60,881 nt of DNA from NCBI GenBank assembly GCA_030765405.1, contig JAVCCP010000060.1, forward strand, positions 1 through 60,881. Direction: 5' to 3'. Below are positions 26,884-35,552 of this stretch, in pieces. The DNA is from Candidatus Ancaeobacter aquaticus (lineage in GTDB: Bacteria; Auribacterota; Ancaeobacteria; Ancaeobacterales; Ancaeobacteraceae). The notes beneath the pieces were generated by a model. That model made no database searches. It was given only the letters and a program-made list of their open reading frames with translations, and was not told where the DNA came from. Positions within the stretch are counted from its first letter, which is position 1. Every line of letters starts with the position of its first letter. Both the position numbers and the translations under genes were made by a program.

Positions 26884-27306
26884 TTACTCACATTTTCTTG
26901 CTGTTGGCTTATACTTAAGAAAAGAAGCTTCAACACGGCTGATTTCCTGGACATAGGTATTTTCACGCCCATGTTCACTTTTCACATTTTTATTTTTTCT
27001 CTGGTACGAATTCCAATCCGTTGATTCGCCTCGCGCAATCTTGCCAAACTGCTGAATAAGTATCGCGTCAGCGCCTCGCATTTTTGCTTCCGCCAGCAGG
27101 TTATCCTGTATTGCACTGCCTGAGCCACTTGCAATAGCTTTCCCCATAACAATATAGTCACGAGGAATGTCTTCCTGATTAAAATAATAATCCACATATT
27201 GTGTACGAGGATAAGTTTGGCCAACATATTCAACCGTTGCACAGCCTGCCATAAAAACTACACTCAAAAACGCTACGGCCGCACATAGTGATCTTAAACG
27301 AAACAT
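26884..27306 (-). CDS. Small lipoprotein of unknown function
   Basis: 140 residues with a good lipobox (VFMAGC, Cys22). The mature part has a beta-alpha pattern with YVVMGKAIASGSG-like and LLAEAKMRGADAILI segments, the latter typical of lipoproteins in which a gathered helix precedes an ADAI strand (SHOCT/YbjQ-like). Function unknown. It lies 6 bases upstream of zwf and 21 after the small membrane protein gene. Confidence 0.75.
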   Translation of the reverse strand: MFRLRSLCAAVAFLSVVFMAGCATVEYVGQTYPRTQYVDYYFNQEDIPRDYIVMGKAIASGSGSAIQDNLLAEAKMRGADAILIQQFGKIARGESTDWNSYQRKNKNVKSEHGRENTYVQEISRVEASFLKYKPTARKCE

Positions 27307-27327
27307 CTAATACTCCATCATAAAATA

Positions 27328-27519
27328 TTATTTGTTTTCTATTTTTTTATCTTTTTTAAATGCCCAGTATCCAAGCAAAAACAAATTCACCGGTGTTATT
27401 AAAGACAGTATACCGTACAGTATCGGGTTCCTGCCGTTTTTCTCTGCTATCTTACCAAAACATACACCGATATATATCGTAATAACAGTAATCAGTACTC
27501 CTTGAAGAAATTCTTCCAT
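27328..27519 (-). CDS. Small two-helix membrane protein
   Basis: 63 residues from ATG 27519 (AAGGAGGG 4 bases upstream; an earlier ATG at 27534 lies in front of that site). Helices at about 6-25 and 35-54 are separated by a KIAEKNGRNP loop, and the tail is charged (KKDKKIENK). No known family. It is the first gene of the zwf transcription unit. Confidence 0.7.
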   Translation of the reverse strand: MEEFLQGVLITVITIYIGVCFGKIAEKNGRNPILYGILSLITPVNLFLLGYWAFKKDKKIENK

Positions 27520-27711
27520 ATTTCCCTCCTTCATACGTTTTGTATACAGATTTTATTTATTTATATTATACAGCATTGATACTACTGGTGCGAGTTTATT
27601 ATTCTATAAAGTAACAGAAATAGCTATTCCTATTGTCGCTGGCACTATGGTATTATATCGTTACATTATTCAGTTATCCGTCTTACTCTTAACATAAGGA
27701 GATCGTGCACT

Positions 27712-28179
27712 ATGAAAAAGTTTTTATGGATACTCATTGTCATTGCCATTGTTGTCTTAGGAGGATACGTTACCTTTACATGGTTTAATCCTTTTGCTAA
27801 AAACACACCGCCTGAAATACAGCTCGGAAAAAAACTTGAAGAACAGTTTTGGGTTGATATGACAACACGTAACTGGGGAGCTATTGAAAATAAGCTCGCA
27901 GACGGTTTTCAATCCATACATGAAGATGGCGCCCGTAACCGTGATCAAGAAATAAAACTTATTAAAGGGCTTAAACTCGAAAAATATAAACTCTCAAACT
28001 TTAAGATAAGCCGTAACGGACCGATTATAGTTGTTACCTACGAAGTTGCTAGCCATCATGAAATTATTGATGGTGACATTATTCCTAAAACACCATCCAC
28101 TCGTTCAAGTGTATGGCTCATGACGGATAAAGGTTGGCAATGGATACATCACGCTAATCTCGCACGATTAAAAAAGTAA
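27712..28179 (+). CDS. Exported NTF2-like (DUF4440) protein
   Basis: 155 residues. An N-terminal membrane anchor or signal (LWILIVIAIVVLGGYVTF) is followed by a SnoaL/DUF4440-like domain: LEEQFWVDMTTRNWGAIENKLADGFQSIHEDG, split here as the usual helix then cone, and the closing strand WLMTDKGWQWIHHANL. Substrate and role unknown. AAGGAG lies 10 bases upstream. Divergent from the zwf operon. Confidence 0.75.
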   Translation: MKKFLWILIVIAIVVLGGYVTFTWFNPFAKNTPPEIQLGKKLEEQFWVDMTTRNWGAIENKLADGFQSIHEDGARNRDQEIKLIKGLKLEKYKLSNFKISRNGPIIVVTYEVASHHEIIDGDIIPKTPSTRSSVWLMTDKGWQWIHHANLARLKK

Positions 28180-28223
28180 CAATAAAAACAACTTATATAC
28201 AAAATGAAAAGGTATCCCTATTG

Positions 28224-29933
28224 TTATGCTTTGGGACCGAAATAACGTAACACCATGAGTGTTATATCATCCGATTGAGGAACACCGCGTGTAAATGTAT
28301 TTATCTCATCTAAGGTATCTACAACTAACTTTTTGACTGTATCTTCTTTATGTGACTCGATTCCATTTCGTAATCGCTGTTCAGAAAATTGTTGGTGGTC
28401 AGCGTTAAATGCCTCTGTGACGCCATCCGTGTACATAAAAAATGTATCTCCCGTCGCCAAGGTTAACGTATCCTTTATATATATCGCTTCTTCTAATACA
28501 CCAACAACCGTACTGCGTGATCCGTTCAAGAAATCAACACTACCGTTTTCCCGAATCACAACCGGTGGATTATGCCCGCCACATGCATACTCTATCACCC
28601 CTGTTCTAATATCCATAATACCGCAAAAAATAGTTACGAAAATATAGGAGTCGTTTTCATGCAACAACTCTTTGTTTACCTTATCAAGTATTTCGCTCGG
28701 ATCCTGTGTTTCTTTTGCAATAGACTTTATAAGTGTTTTAGCGACAGCCATAAAAAGTGACGCGGGAACGCCTTTGCCTGATACATCACCGATTACAAAA
28801 CAAAAACGGGTTTCATCAATAAAAAAGAAATCGTAAAAATCTCCGCCAACTTCTTTTGCAGGTTTTAAGACTGCGTAAATATCAAATTCTGGCCGATGAG
28901 GAAACGCAGGAAATATCTTTGGCACGATACTCATCTGTATGTCATGTGCGATCTTAAGTTCGTGTTCCATACGTTCTTTTATTGCTGTTGTTTCTTTCAA
29001 TCGTTGAATGTAATCTTTTAGATCCTTCACCATCTTGTTAAAAGACACGGCAAGATCACCGACCTCGTCGCGTGAAGTGATACGCTGTTCATATGATAAA
29101 TCTCCTCGTGAAACTTTATCAACACCTTCATGGAGATCATGTAATGGCCGCATCATAACAGTTGTGATCCTCGAAACGACAAAGGCCACCATTATAAGCA
29201 AGACCACCATCATTGAGATCAATTTCCATTGCAGTGCCGCAATCGCTTTTTGGGCCTTGTCCATTGATAGACCAATACGAAACGCACCCCAATGTCTCTC
29301 TTTTATAATTATTGGAGATGATATGTCCCAGATAACGTCACCCATGTCACGTTCATAAATTTGTCTAAGGTATGATTCTTTACGGTTCTCACATACTGTT
29401 TTTGCAACACGATCAGTATATATCCGTTTACACCTGCTGTATGCGCGATCAATCGCAAAATCACCGGTAAGCGGTTTGCTGTAAATTGAGTTGTGCGCTG
29501 GCGCATACCCTCGCATATCCATTACTGCCGCATACACGAACTGCGGATCTTCTAAAAACTTATCTTCTATCCCAACGATTTTATCATCTAAATAAGTGTC
29601 CAATCCTGTCTGGTAATGATATTTTCTCATCGATGCAATATCTTTTGCTGATTCATTACGGTACCCTTCAATCACTTTTTCTGAAAACATCTCAGCAACT
29701 AATGTCTGTTCAAATATTTGATCTTCAGTATACACACCGTTATCAATAAGTTCTTCTAAAATCCTACCAATTGATGTCGCACCTATCTTTGCTGCGGTAA
29801 CACCTTTTTCAAGTATTCTCTCATATAACTGTGTTGAACGGTCATGGACCAAATAATAGGTAAAGACCCCTATGATCATCGTCATGATGAGGATAGTGAC
29901 ACAGGCTAGTCGAACTGATAATTTTTTAAACAT
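28224..29933 (-). CDS. SpoIIE/RsbU-type phosphatase with HAMP and periplasmic sensor
   Basis: 569 residues: helix 1 (about 7-29), an extracytoplasmic sensor (30-232, DUF3365/CHASE-like), helix 2 (236-258), HAMP (258-312), a linker coil and a PP2C-type SpoIIE domain (about 360-566). The metal motifs GGDFYDFF, GDVSGKGVPASLFMA and QSDDITLMVL are intact. Such proteins dephosphorylate anti-anti-sigma factors in partner-switching pathways; no STAS or anti-sigma kinase gene is adjacent, so the partner must be elsewhere. Confidence 0.9.
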   Translation of the reverse strand: MFKKLSVRLACVTILIMTMIIGVFTYYLVHDRSTQLYERILEKGVTAAKIGATSIGRILEELIDNGVYTEDQIFEQTLVAEMFSEKVIEGYRNESAKDIASMRKYHYQTGLDTYLDDKIVGIEDKFLEDPQFVYAAVMDMRGYAPAHNSIYSKPLTGDFAIDRAYSRCKRIYTDRVAKTVCENRKESYLRQIYERDMGDVIWDISSPIIIKERHWGAFRIGLSMDKAQKAIAALQWKLISMMVVLLIMVAFVVSRITTVMMRPLHDLHEGVDKVSRGDLSYEQRITSRDEVGDLAVSFNKMVKDLKDYIQRLKETTAIKERMEHELKIAHDIQMSIVPKIFPAFPHRPEFDIYAVLKPAKEVGGDFYDFFFIDETRFCFVIGDVSGKGVPASLFMAVAKTLIKSIAKETQDPSEILDKVNKELLHENDSYIFVTIFCGIMDIRTGVIEYACGGHNPPVVIRENGSVDFLNGSRSTVVGVLEEAIYIKDTLTLATGDTFFMYTDGVTEAFNADHQQFSEQRLRNGIESHKEDTVKKLVVDTLDEINTFTRGVPQSDDITLMVLRYFGPKA

Positions 29934-30117
29934 TATATATCCCTAATACATTATATTTATTACTCCAGAATTAACTCCCCTTCAGGGATAATTTCCCCTT
30001 CGAGGACCAAATCCTTGGAAACGCTCCTCGTTTCCTAAGGGCGACTATAGAAAAAACAACTATCACCATTTCTATCTAAAATCGCTGTGCGATTTCTTCT
30101 TGGCATACATCGCGCAC

Positions 30118-30171
30118 ATCCCCCCTAGATTTTCTCGGTCTTCGCCTCCAAAATCGTGAAACAGGGGGGAT
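30118..30171. repeat. Dispersed palindromic repeat, copy 1
   Basis: ATCCCCCC and GGGGGGAT bound a 54-base element whose interior begins TAGATTTTCTCG and contains CTTCGCCTC. The same element occurs in opposite orientation at 36294-36335. Homology extends past the right border (ATAGTTCGACT). The whole gap 29934-30223 is non-coding: it also holds a CCTTGGAAACG/CGTTTCCTAAGG hairpin at about 30012-30040 that may end the 30224-30889 transcript. Confidence 0.7.
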
Positions 30172-30223
30172 AGTTCGACTATGGTAAATTCGCATAGTTT
30201 CACTTGCGACTTTACCAGTCTCA

Positions 30224-30889
30224 CTAAAACCTTACTTTCCCTTTTACTCCAATAACGGTGACCTTACTTTTATCGTTTACCATACTATCAATGTTCATAT
30301 TCTCTTTATTATCCCACTTTACCTGTATATTCGGTGCTATCATCAGATAATCATTCACGTTAAAGGCGTAATCAACTTCTATTTCAACTTTTTCATCTTT
30401 AAACCATCTATCGTTATCCAATGATTGCGGGACTTCTTTCTTTGCCGATTTTTTCCCGACAATATCACTGATCCGCCCTACCAATTCATCCCAATAACTA
30501 TTTCCCTCTTGCGCCTGGTCAGCAAGACCACTCCAGGACATTCGCCTTTGATCAGCTATTTCCCATACATAGCCCACTTTTCGACCACTTATAGAAAAAC
30601 CTATTGCCGCGGGACTACTCGCGTGCCTACGTGTTTCAGTGTCATTATACACACACTTCACTTTATTAAAGAGATTAACGGTATGAACTCGTTGGCTTAG
30701 CAAAAAGAATGGTTCGTAAATAAGGGATAAGTCAGTGAATCTAGGATCAACTGTTTCGCGATCAATAGCATAAGTTAACACAACGTCAGTTGTCTTTTTT
30801 TGCACCTTCAAAGACTGCTTTTCTGATGAATGGCAATCTCCTACTGATCCAGCAATAATACATACAATCAATACAGCATACTTAAGCAT
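30224..30889 (-). CDS. Exported protein, possible outer membrane beta-barrel fragment
   Basis: 221 residues. Signal peptide at 1-21. The second half has alternating strands (VEIEVDYAFNVNDYLMIAPN, IQVKWDN) and the sequence ends VIGVKGKVRF with terminal Phe, as outer membrane barrel proteins do; the C-terminal pair of strands resembles the end of the OprB-type porin in this window. At this length it could be a short barrel or a worn porin. No closer family recognised. Confidence 0.55.
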   Translation of the reverse strand: MLKYAVLIVCIIAGSVGDCHSSEKQSLKVQKKTTDVVLTYAIDRETVDPRFTDLSLIYEPFFLLSQRVHTVNLFNKVKCVYNDTETRRHASSPAAIGFSISGRKVGYVWEIADQRRMSWSGLADQAQEGNSYWDELVGRISDIVGKKSAKKEVPQSLDNDRWFKDEKVEIEVDYAFNVNDYLMIAPNIQVKWDNKENMNIDSMVNDKSKVTVIGVKGKVRF

Positions 30890-31008
30890 AGCTACTATAA
30901 TACTCCTGTCTTACTATAATTTGCATATCCCATAGTACTTAAAAATAATTACATTGCCAATACATAATTCTGCTTCTATAATTGATGCATCAAACAATAG
31001 GAGGGTAT

Positions 31009-31566
31009 ATGAATAGTCTACGACTCATTATTATGTTTGTCTCTATCATTTTTGTGTTTTTTGCTGTAACAGGAAAAAGTTTTTCAGACGGTACCTGGGC
31101 CGGAAACAAGCAGAAAGGGGGCTGGGCTGGAAACAAGAATAAAGCTACTACTGACCGTTTCGCTAATGAAAAAGCATCAAATGTATGGGCCGGTAGCAAA
31201 CAGGATATAAAAACTACCACACAATCATTAGACGATACTGATACCTGGGCAGATAACGAACCACCGTTTGAACCCGCTCCGGCAATATCTGACGGTAACT
31301 GGGCTGGAGATAAAAAAGATCAGGAGATCGCAACCGAAACATTAGATGAAACTGATACATGGGCCGAAAACGAACCAACTTTTGAACCGCCTCAAGCGAT
31401 ATCCGGGGGTGACGGTAACTGGGCAGGGAAAAAAGTTTCAAATACGACCGGAAGATTTGAAACACCGCAAAAACCACGCTGGGCAGGTGAAAAAATAAGA
31501 AAGCAACAAGAAGAAGCTGAAAATGAGCCAGATTCTGGTGTATCCGTACCAATTGACCAACAATAA
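31009..31566 (+). CDS. Secreted protein with WAG[x]K repeats
   Basis: 185 residues from ATG 31009 (AGGAGG 6 bases upstream). A signal peptide (1-25) is followed by a hydrophilic region with seven copies of the motif W-A-G-x-K (NK, NK, SK, DK, KK, EK and variants), several preceded by GN or DG. Between them, acidic segments of the type ETLDETDTWAENEP are duplicated (around residues 76-95 and 112-130). Disordered and probably cell-surface or periplasmic. I know no family with this repeat. Confidence 0.75.
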   Translation: MNSLRLIIMFVSIIFVFFAVTGKSFSDGTWAGNKQKGGWAGNKNKATTDRFANEKASNVWAGSKQDIKTTTQSLDDTDTWADNEPPFEPAPAISDGNWAGDKKDQEIATETLDETDTWAENEPTFEPPQAISGGDGNWAGKKVSNTTGRFETPQKPRWAGEKIRKQQEEAENEPDSGVSVPIDQQ

Positions 31567-31607
31567 TGAGAGACATTGCGAAAAAATGAGAAAGGTTGCC
31601 TACGGCA

Positions 31608-32363
31608 ATGCCAAAAACTGATATAAACGGCTTTAAACGACGATCGAAGAATGTATTTGATCCTAACGCAACGAAACCGTTCAAACTGAGTCGCACAAAA
31701 CTAGAAAACTTTGTTTGTTGCCCTCGATGCTTTTACCTTGATCGCCGACTCGGCATTGGTGTTCCTCCGGGATTCCCTTTTAACCTTAATTCCGCTGTTG
31801 ACCATCTTTTCAAAAAAGAATTTGATTCGTATCGCGCACAGAAAAAACCACATCCGCTTATGCTCCAATACAATATAGGAGCGATCCCTTATCAGCATAA
31901 GGACCTTGACACATGGCGAGAAAATTTTGTGGGGGTCCAATACTATCACGAGAAAACTAATTTTTTATTATTTGGTGCAGTTGACGACATATGGGAAAAA
32001 CCAGATGGAGAGCTGATCGTGGTAGATTATAAATCTACCAGCATTAACGGAGAGATCACCTTACATGACGAGTGGAAAGATTCATATAAACGGCAGATGG
32101 AAATATACCAGTGGATCTTAAGGAGAAATGGTTTTGCCGTATCAAATACCGGCTATTTTGTGTATGCAAACGGACTCAAGGATCCCGATGGATTTAATGA
32201 TACTTTGCTATTTAAAACAACCGTGCTCCTCTATACCGGGAACGACTCGTGGATAGAAGATACATTGATCCGTGCGCACGAATGTCTCTCAAGCAACACT
32301 ATCCCAGAGTACAACTCCGAATGCAGTTTTTGCGCGTATCAAGCACTCACTCATAACGTATAA
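31608..32363 (+). CDS. PD-(D/E)XK nuclease, RecB/Cas4-like
   Basis: 251 residues from ATG 31608; a TTG at 31596 is also possible. The nuclease core is visible: LFGAVDDIWE (Asp126), LIVVDYKS (Asp140, Lys142) and QMEIYQW (motif IV Tyr). Cys37, Cys38 and Cys41 near the N-terminus and a terminal CSFC suggest a Cas4/AddB-like iron-sulfur clasp. Length fits a free-standing Cas4-like exonuclease. No CRISPR, helicase or phage gene is nearby, so the DNA repair role is inference. Confidence 0.85.
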   Translation: MPKTDINGFKRRSKNVFDPNATKPFKLSRTKLENFVCCPRCFYLDRRLGIGVPPGFPFNLNSAVDHLFKKEFDSYRAQKKPHPLMLQYNIGAIPYQHKDLDTWRENFVGVQYYHEKTNFLLFGAVDDIWEKPDGELIVVDYKSTSINGEITLHDEWKDSYKRQMEIYQWILRRNGFAVSNTGYFVYANGLKDPDGFNDTLLFKTTVLLYTGNDSWIEDTLIRAHECLSSNTIPEYNSECSFCAYQALTHNV

Positions 32364-32549
32364 TTATTTTCTGTTTACCAGCGCTATCACACCAAATGCT
32401 ATCGTAAAAAGTAAACATGTATTCGCAAAACGTAAAAATCCTAGTGGCATAAGACCCATTACAGTTGAAGTGCTGAATATTCTCAGTACCATACCTACAA
32501 CAAGACTGATCAAAGCAATAACAAGTGCTGCCATTGCGGCTGACTTCAT
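32364..32549 (-). CDS. Small two-helix membrane protein
   Basis: 61 residues: helices at about 5-25 and 38-57 with a short loop. AAGGAGG lies 6 bases before the ATG, which supports a real gene. Its stop directly abuts that of the nuclease gene on the other strand. Unknown function. Confidence 0.65.
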   Translation of the reverse strand: MKSAAMAALVIALISLVVGMVLRIFSTSTVMGLMPLGFLRFANTCLLFTIAFGVIALVNRK

Positions 32550-32613
32550 ACCTGCCTCCTTTTAACATTATTTCATTTACTCCTGTTAGTAATTGATTTT
32601 TTACACTTACCGT

Positions 32614-33813
32614 CTACTGGGCCCACTGTTTCTTCATCGTGTTGTACACCTTGCGGAAAACTGTTTTATACCAATCACCTTCAGGCTCGATCGCTACTAT
32701 CCCAAACCATTCTTCGACATCGCTTGGATCGTGCTCTAAAGAATCTTCTTTACCAAATTTCCACCATGAATCCAAATACTCATGGATACACATACCAGCT
32801 AACGGTACTTTTGCGGCAATCAATTCTTTCCATGTTTCCTGCAAATACTCTGCATGCTCGTCTTCCGTATTACCGCCATATCCATAATGCGGCGGACCGG
32901 TATGTTGAGCGTTCGGAGATTCTGAGAGACCTGTTTCAGTAATAAGAAGCGGTTTATCAGGATATTCTTTCTTAAAGTGTTCGGTCCACATTTCAAATAA
33001 CGACTTGTTCCTTTTATCTAAATCAATTCTTGATTCTTCCCATATGCCGTACGGATAAATATTATAGCTCCTAAAATCCAAAAAGGGTGTGTCCAATATG
33101 TCTTCAGTTCTTACTTCATTCGAATATGAAACTAAATGTGATTGCCCATAATGCACCATTTCATATTCTTTAGTATAATCTGCCATTTCAGCCAAAAAAC
33201 ATTCTGTTGGCGTTGCTCCTTCCTGAGCCGAGACATAGGCACCTTTGTAAGATTTGATCTCGGGATGCAACGTGTCAGTTTTTAACACATTTCTTCGATA
33301 CAATTCATTACCCACAAGAAATGCAACTATCGGTGGAGGATCGTCCTGTGAGTACACTGAATAAATACGATCAATTGCTATTACTATATTCTTCTTACAC
33401 TTTTCCTTATATGCCGAGCTCTGATAATCATTTTGAGATGCATCAAACCATACCGTTTGTATAAAACATAACCCGCCAACATCTTTAAGTGCTTTATAGC
33501 AAAAGGCGGGAACATCCCAAAACCGAATGGTGTTTGCGCCCATTTCTTTTATATCTCTAATGTCTTTTACTATGCTTTTTTTAAGCTTTTCAGGAAGATC
33601 TGTTCGAGGGGATAATTCCCATGGAAGAAAGCCGGGATAAATTGGCACATACACAACACCTTTAATAATTAATGGTGTGCCGTTTTTGAGGATATAATTT
33701 TTGCCGGCTGTATAGGTATCTGATGATGTTGTTTTCTGAGCACTGCAATTAATAGAACTAAAACTACTCATCAATATCGCGAGAATTAATATAGTTATAC
33801 GTTTAGTCGTCAC
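32614..33813 (-). CDS. Exported clan A-like glycoside hydrolase
   Basis: 399 residues: signal peptide (1-25), then a TIM barrel of the GH2/GH5-like type. GANTIRFWD is the barrel strand 2 motif; FLVGNELYRR places the acid/base Glu after Asn, and LLITETGLS places the nucleophile Glu, the pair expected of clan GH-A. Probably periplasmic or extracellular. The specific activity cannot be read from the sequence; beta-glucan or mannan hydrolysis or transglycosylation is possible. It follows the ion channel gene by 46 bases. Confidence 0.75.
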   Translation of the reverse strand: MTTKRITILILAILMSSFSSINCSAQKTTSSDTYTAGKNYILKNGTPLIIKGVVYVPIYPGFLPWELSPRTDLPEKLKKSIVKDIRDIKEMGANTIRFWDVPAFCYKALKDVGGLCFIQTVWFDASQNDYQSSAYKEKCKKNIVIAIDRIYSVYSQDDPPPIVAFLVGNELYRRNVLKTDTLHPEIKSYKGAYVSAQEGATPTECFLAEMADYTKEYEMVHYGQSHLVSYSNEVRTEDILDTPFLDFRSYNIYPYGIWEESRIDLDKRNKSLFEMWTEHFKKEYPDKPLLITETGLSESPNAQHTGPPHYGYGGNTEDEHAEYLQETWKELIAAKVPLAGMCIHEYLDSWWKFGKEDSLEHDPSDVEEWFGIVAIEPEGDWYKTVFRKVYNTMKKQWAQ

Positions 33814-33859
33814 GCAATCGCCTTTCAGCTACAAACAATCAATATGGAACACGTTCATC

Positions 33860-34897
33860 CTAATACAAAAAGAGCGTGTAAATAAAAAGCGCTATAAATG
33901 CTGCCGGAAAAAGAACACGAGACCGTTTATCAATAGATAAAGCGAGCATATCCTTACCTCTCTTTGCTAAGACACTTGTTGTAATAGCTTCGACTAACGC
34001 AAAGAAAACAAGCATAGTTGAGCCAAGCATGTACAGATCAAGCCGCGTCAGATAATAGATACGCGGTAAACTATTACTCACCGCATATTGGAACGCTATA
34101 ATGGTAAGCATTGATGTCGCTGCAACACCGAGCTGAGGCCCTAATTCTTTCGGATCAACCCAGAAAACGATAAAAGACATAAAGACAATAAATATAAGCG
34201 GTATAATAAGTCTGAATATATAAAAGCTAGAATATCGTTTTACCGGCACGGTAAAATCTACCGATGTTAATTTTCTGTTTTTCTGATAATCTACAGTGAG
34301 GGTCCCAATCTCTGCGGTTAAATCACCCACTTCCCAGTCAGCAATAGATACAGTTTTGCTTCTTCCGGTACCGACTTTCTTGACAGAAAACTTCACTTGC
34401 TCTGGAGTATATCCTGCTGCAATAATTTTTATAGGTAGAATATCTTTATCAAACGGAAATTTCTTGAGTTCCATAGGAAGTGAGAAATCCCCAATATATG
34501 ATTGGAGATAAATAACCTCACCATCTGGTGTAACGGTAACAGTATCTTTAGGATTATATATTTTCTTAAGATTCTTTTGATTGAACACAAATAAACGAGG
34601 GTTCCAATGATCACGGAGTGGAAATTTCCGATACGTACCTTCACTCGTTTCAGTCTTATTAGCTAACCGCTCATCTTTCCACTGTGCTGTTATAAAACAG
34701 TTTGCTGAAAAGGACTGTTTCATACTGTCTATCTCAAATATATCTACGATATACGCATCAAGTAATACTTCTGTAGGCGTCCCCTTCGGATCGGGACGAA
34801 CATGGGTCCTTACAATTTCAGCAGATACATAAGATGCGCTCATACATGATACAATAAAAATTAAAAGACTCATTAGTCTTAGTGTTTTTTTGATCAT
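33860..34897 (-). CDS. Prokaryotic pentameric ligand-gated ion channel
   Basis: 345 residues, signal peptide 1-26. The extracellular beta-sandwich carries WNPRLFVFN (98-106), the family's WxPxL motif, and the loop DFSLPMELKKFPFD (137-150), the Cys-loop without its cysteines as in GLIC and ELIC. Four membrane helices follow: M1 (221-246, with its Pro), M2 (254-273), M3 (285-308) and M4 (326-344). The M2-M3 link SNSLPRIYYLTRLD is close to ELIC. It should form a cation or anion channel in the inner membrane gated by a periplasmic ligand. AAGG precedes the start. Confidence 0.92.
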   Translation of the reverse strand: MIKKTLRLMSLLIFIVSCMSASYVSAEIVRTHVRPDPKGTPTEVLLDAYIVDIFEIDSMKQSFSANCFITAQWKDERLANKTETSEGTYRKFPLRDHWNPRLFVFNQKNLKKIYNPKDTVTVTPDGEVIYLQSYIGDFSLPMELKKFPFDKDILPIKIIAAGYTPEQVKFSVKKVGTGRSKTVSIADWEVGDLTAEIGTLTVDYQKNRKLTSVDFTVPVKRYSSFYIFRLIIPLIFIVFMSFIVFWVDPKELGPQLGVAATSMLTIIAFQYAVSNSLPRIYYLTRLDLYMLGSTMLVFFALVEAITTSVLAKRGKDMLALSIDKRSRVLFPAAFIALFIYTLFLY

Positions 34898-34938
34898 AAT
34901 TCACCTTTATTGTATTAGGTTATGTGTTTAATACCCCG

Positions 34939-35406
34939 TCAGACTTTTTTTATATTGTAATCATACACTGTATCAATAATCCACACATACACACAGCCAA
35001 TAAGGAGAGCTACTTCAATCCATAATGATCCCCATGTACGTATATGCTCTAGATCGATTTTTGTCGTAAAACATCCGCAGTTCAATTCTATACCGCGCAC
35101 TAATGCTGATATCAATGCCAGAATAAAAAGAAAACACAATCCAGACAGTAGTAGTGCACATGCGCGTGCCCATACATTGAATATAAGAAGTATCCCGACA
35201 AATAGTTCTAACCATGAGAGCCACAAAGCTGAAAGCACCGATAGCTCCCATGATAACAGATCAAACTCATTAATGATCTCGGCAAATTGTGCGGGATATA
35301 AAATCTTGTCTATACTTGCATATACAAAGAGCCCGCCAATCACTATTCGTGCAATTATCGATATCAAGGATTTAGGATCGCTTGCATAAACAAAGAATCT
35401 TTTCAT
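34939..35406 (-). CDS. DoxX/MauE-like membrane protein
   Basis: 155 residues from ATG 35406 (AGGA 9 bases upstream; ATG 35415 abuts it). Four membrane helices (about 12-33, 50-73, 78-100 and 125-147). An ELNCGCF motif between helices is typical of the MauE/DoxX redox group, which assists disulfide or sulfur chemistry in the periplasm. It lies 11 bases after the 44-residue ORF and 41 before the ion channel gene. Confidence 0.8.
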   Translation of the reverse strand: MKRFFVYASDPKSLISIIARIVIGGLFVYASIDKILYPAQFAEIINEFDLLSWELSVLSALWLSWLELFVGILLIFNVWARACALLLSGLCFLFILALISALVRGIELNCGCFTTKIDLEHIRTWGSLWIEVALLIGCVYVWIIDTVYDYNIKKV

Positions 35407-35417
35407 GTGATACATTC

Positions 35418-35552
35418 CTAGAAAAAGTTAATGTGCACACCACGAAAATGGAACATATTTACCAATATTCCCGTAAGAAGCGAGATAACAAGAAGTATTA
35501 ATATCTTCAGTGTGTCGTTTGCAATAATTTTTATAAGAAATTTATAATTCAT
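35418..35552 (-). CDS. 44-residue membrane peptide coupled to nitroreductase
   Basis: The ATG overlaps the stop of the nitroreductase gene as ATGA, so coupled translation is likely. The peptide has one membrane helix (LILLVISLLTGILVN) and ends FRGVHINFF. The segment after the helix recalls the N-terminal anchor of the rhodanese-like proteins often encoded beside MauE/DoxX, but the rhodanese domain is absent. It is either a genuine small protein or the front of a lost gene. Confidence 0.5.
   Translation of the reverse strand: MNYKFLIKIIANDTLKILILLVISLLTGILVNMFHFRGVHINFF

Noticed and set aside
30224-30889. Full OprB-type porin
   Set aside because: Too short and without the OprB core; only the C-terminal strands look barrel-like.
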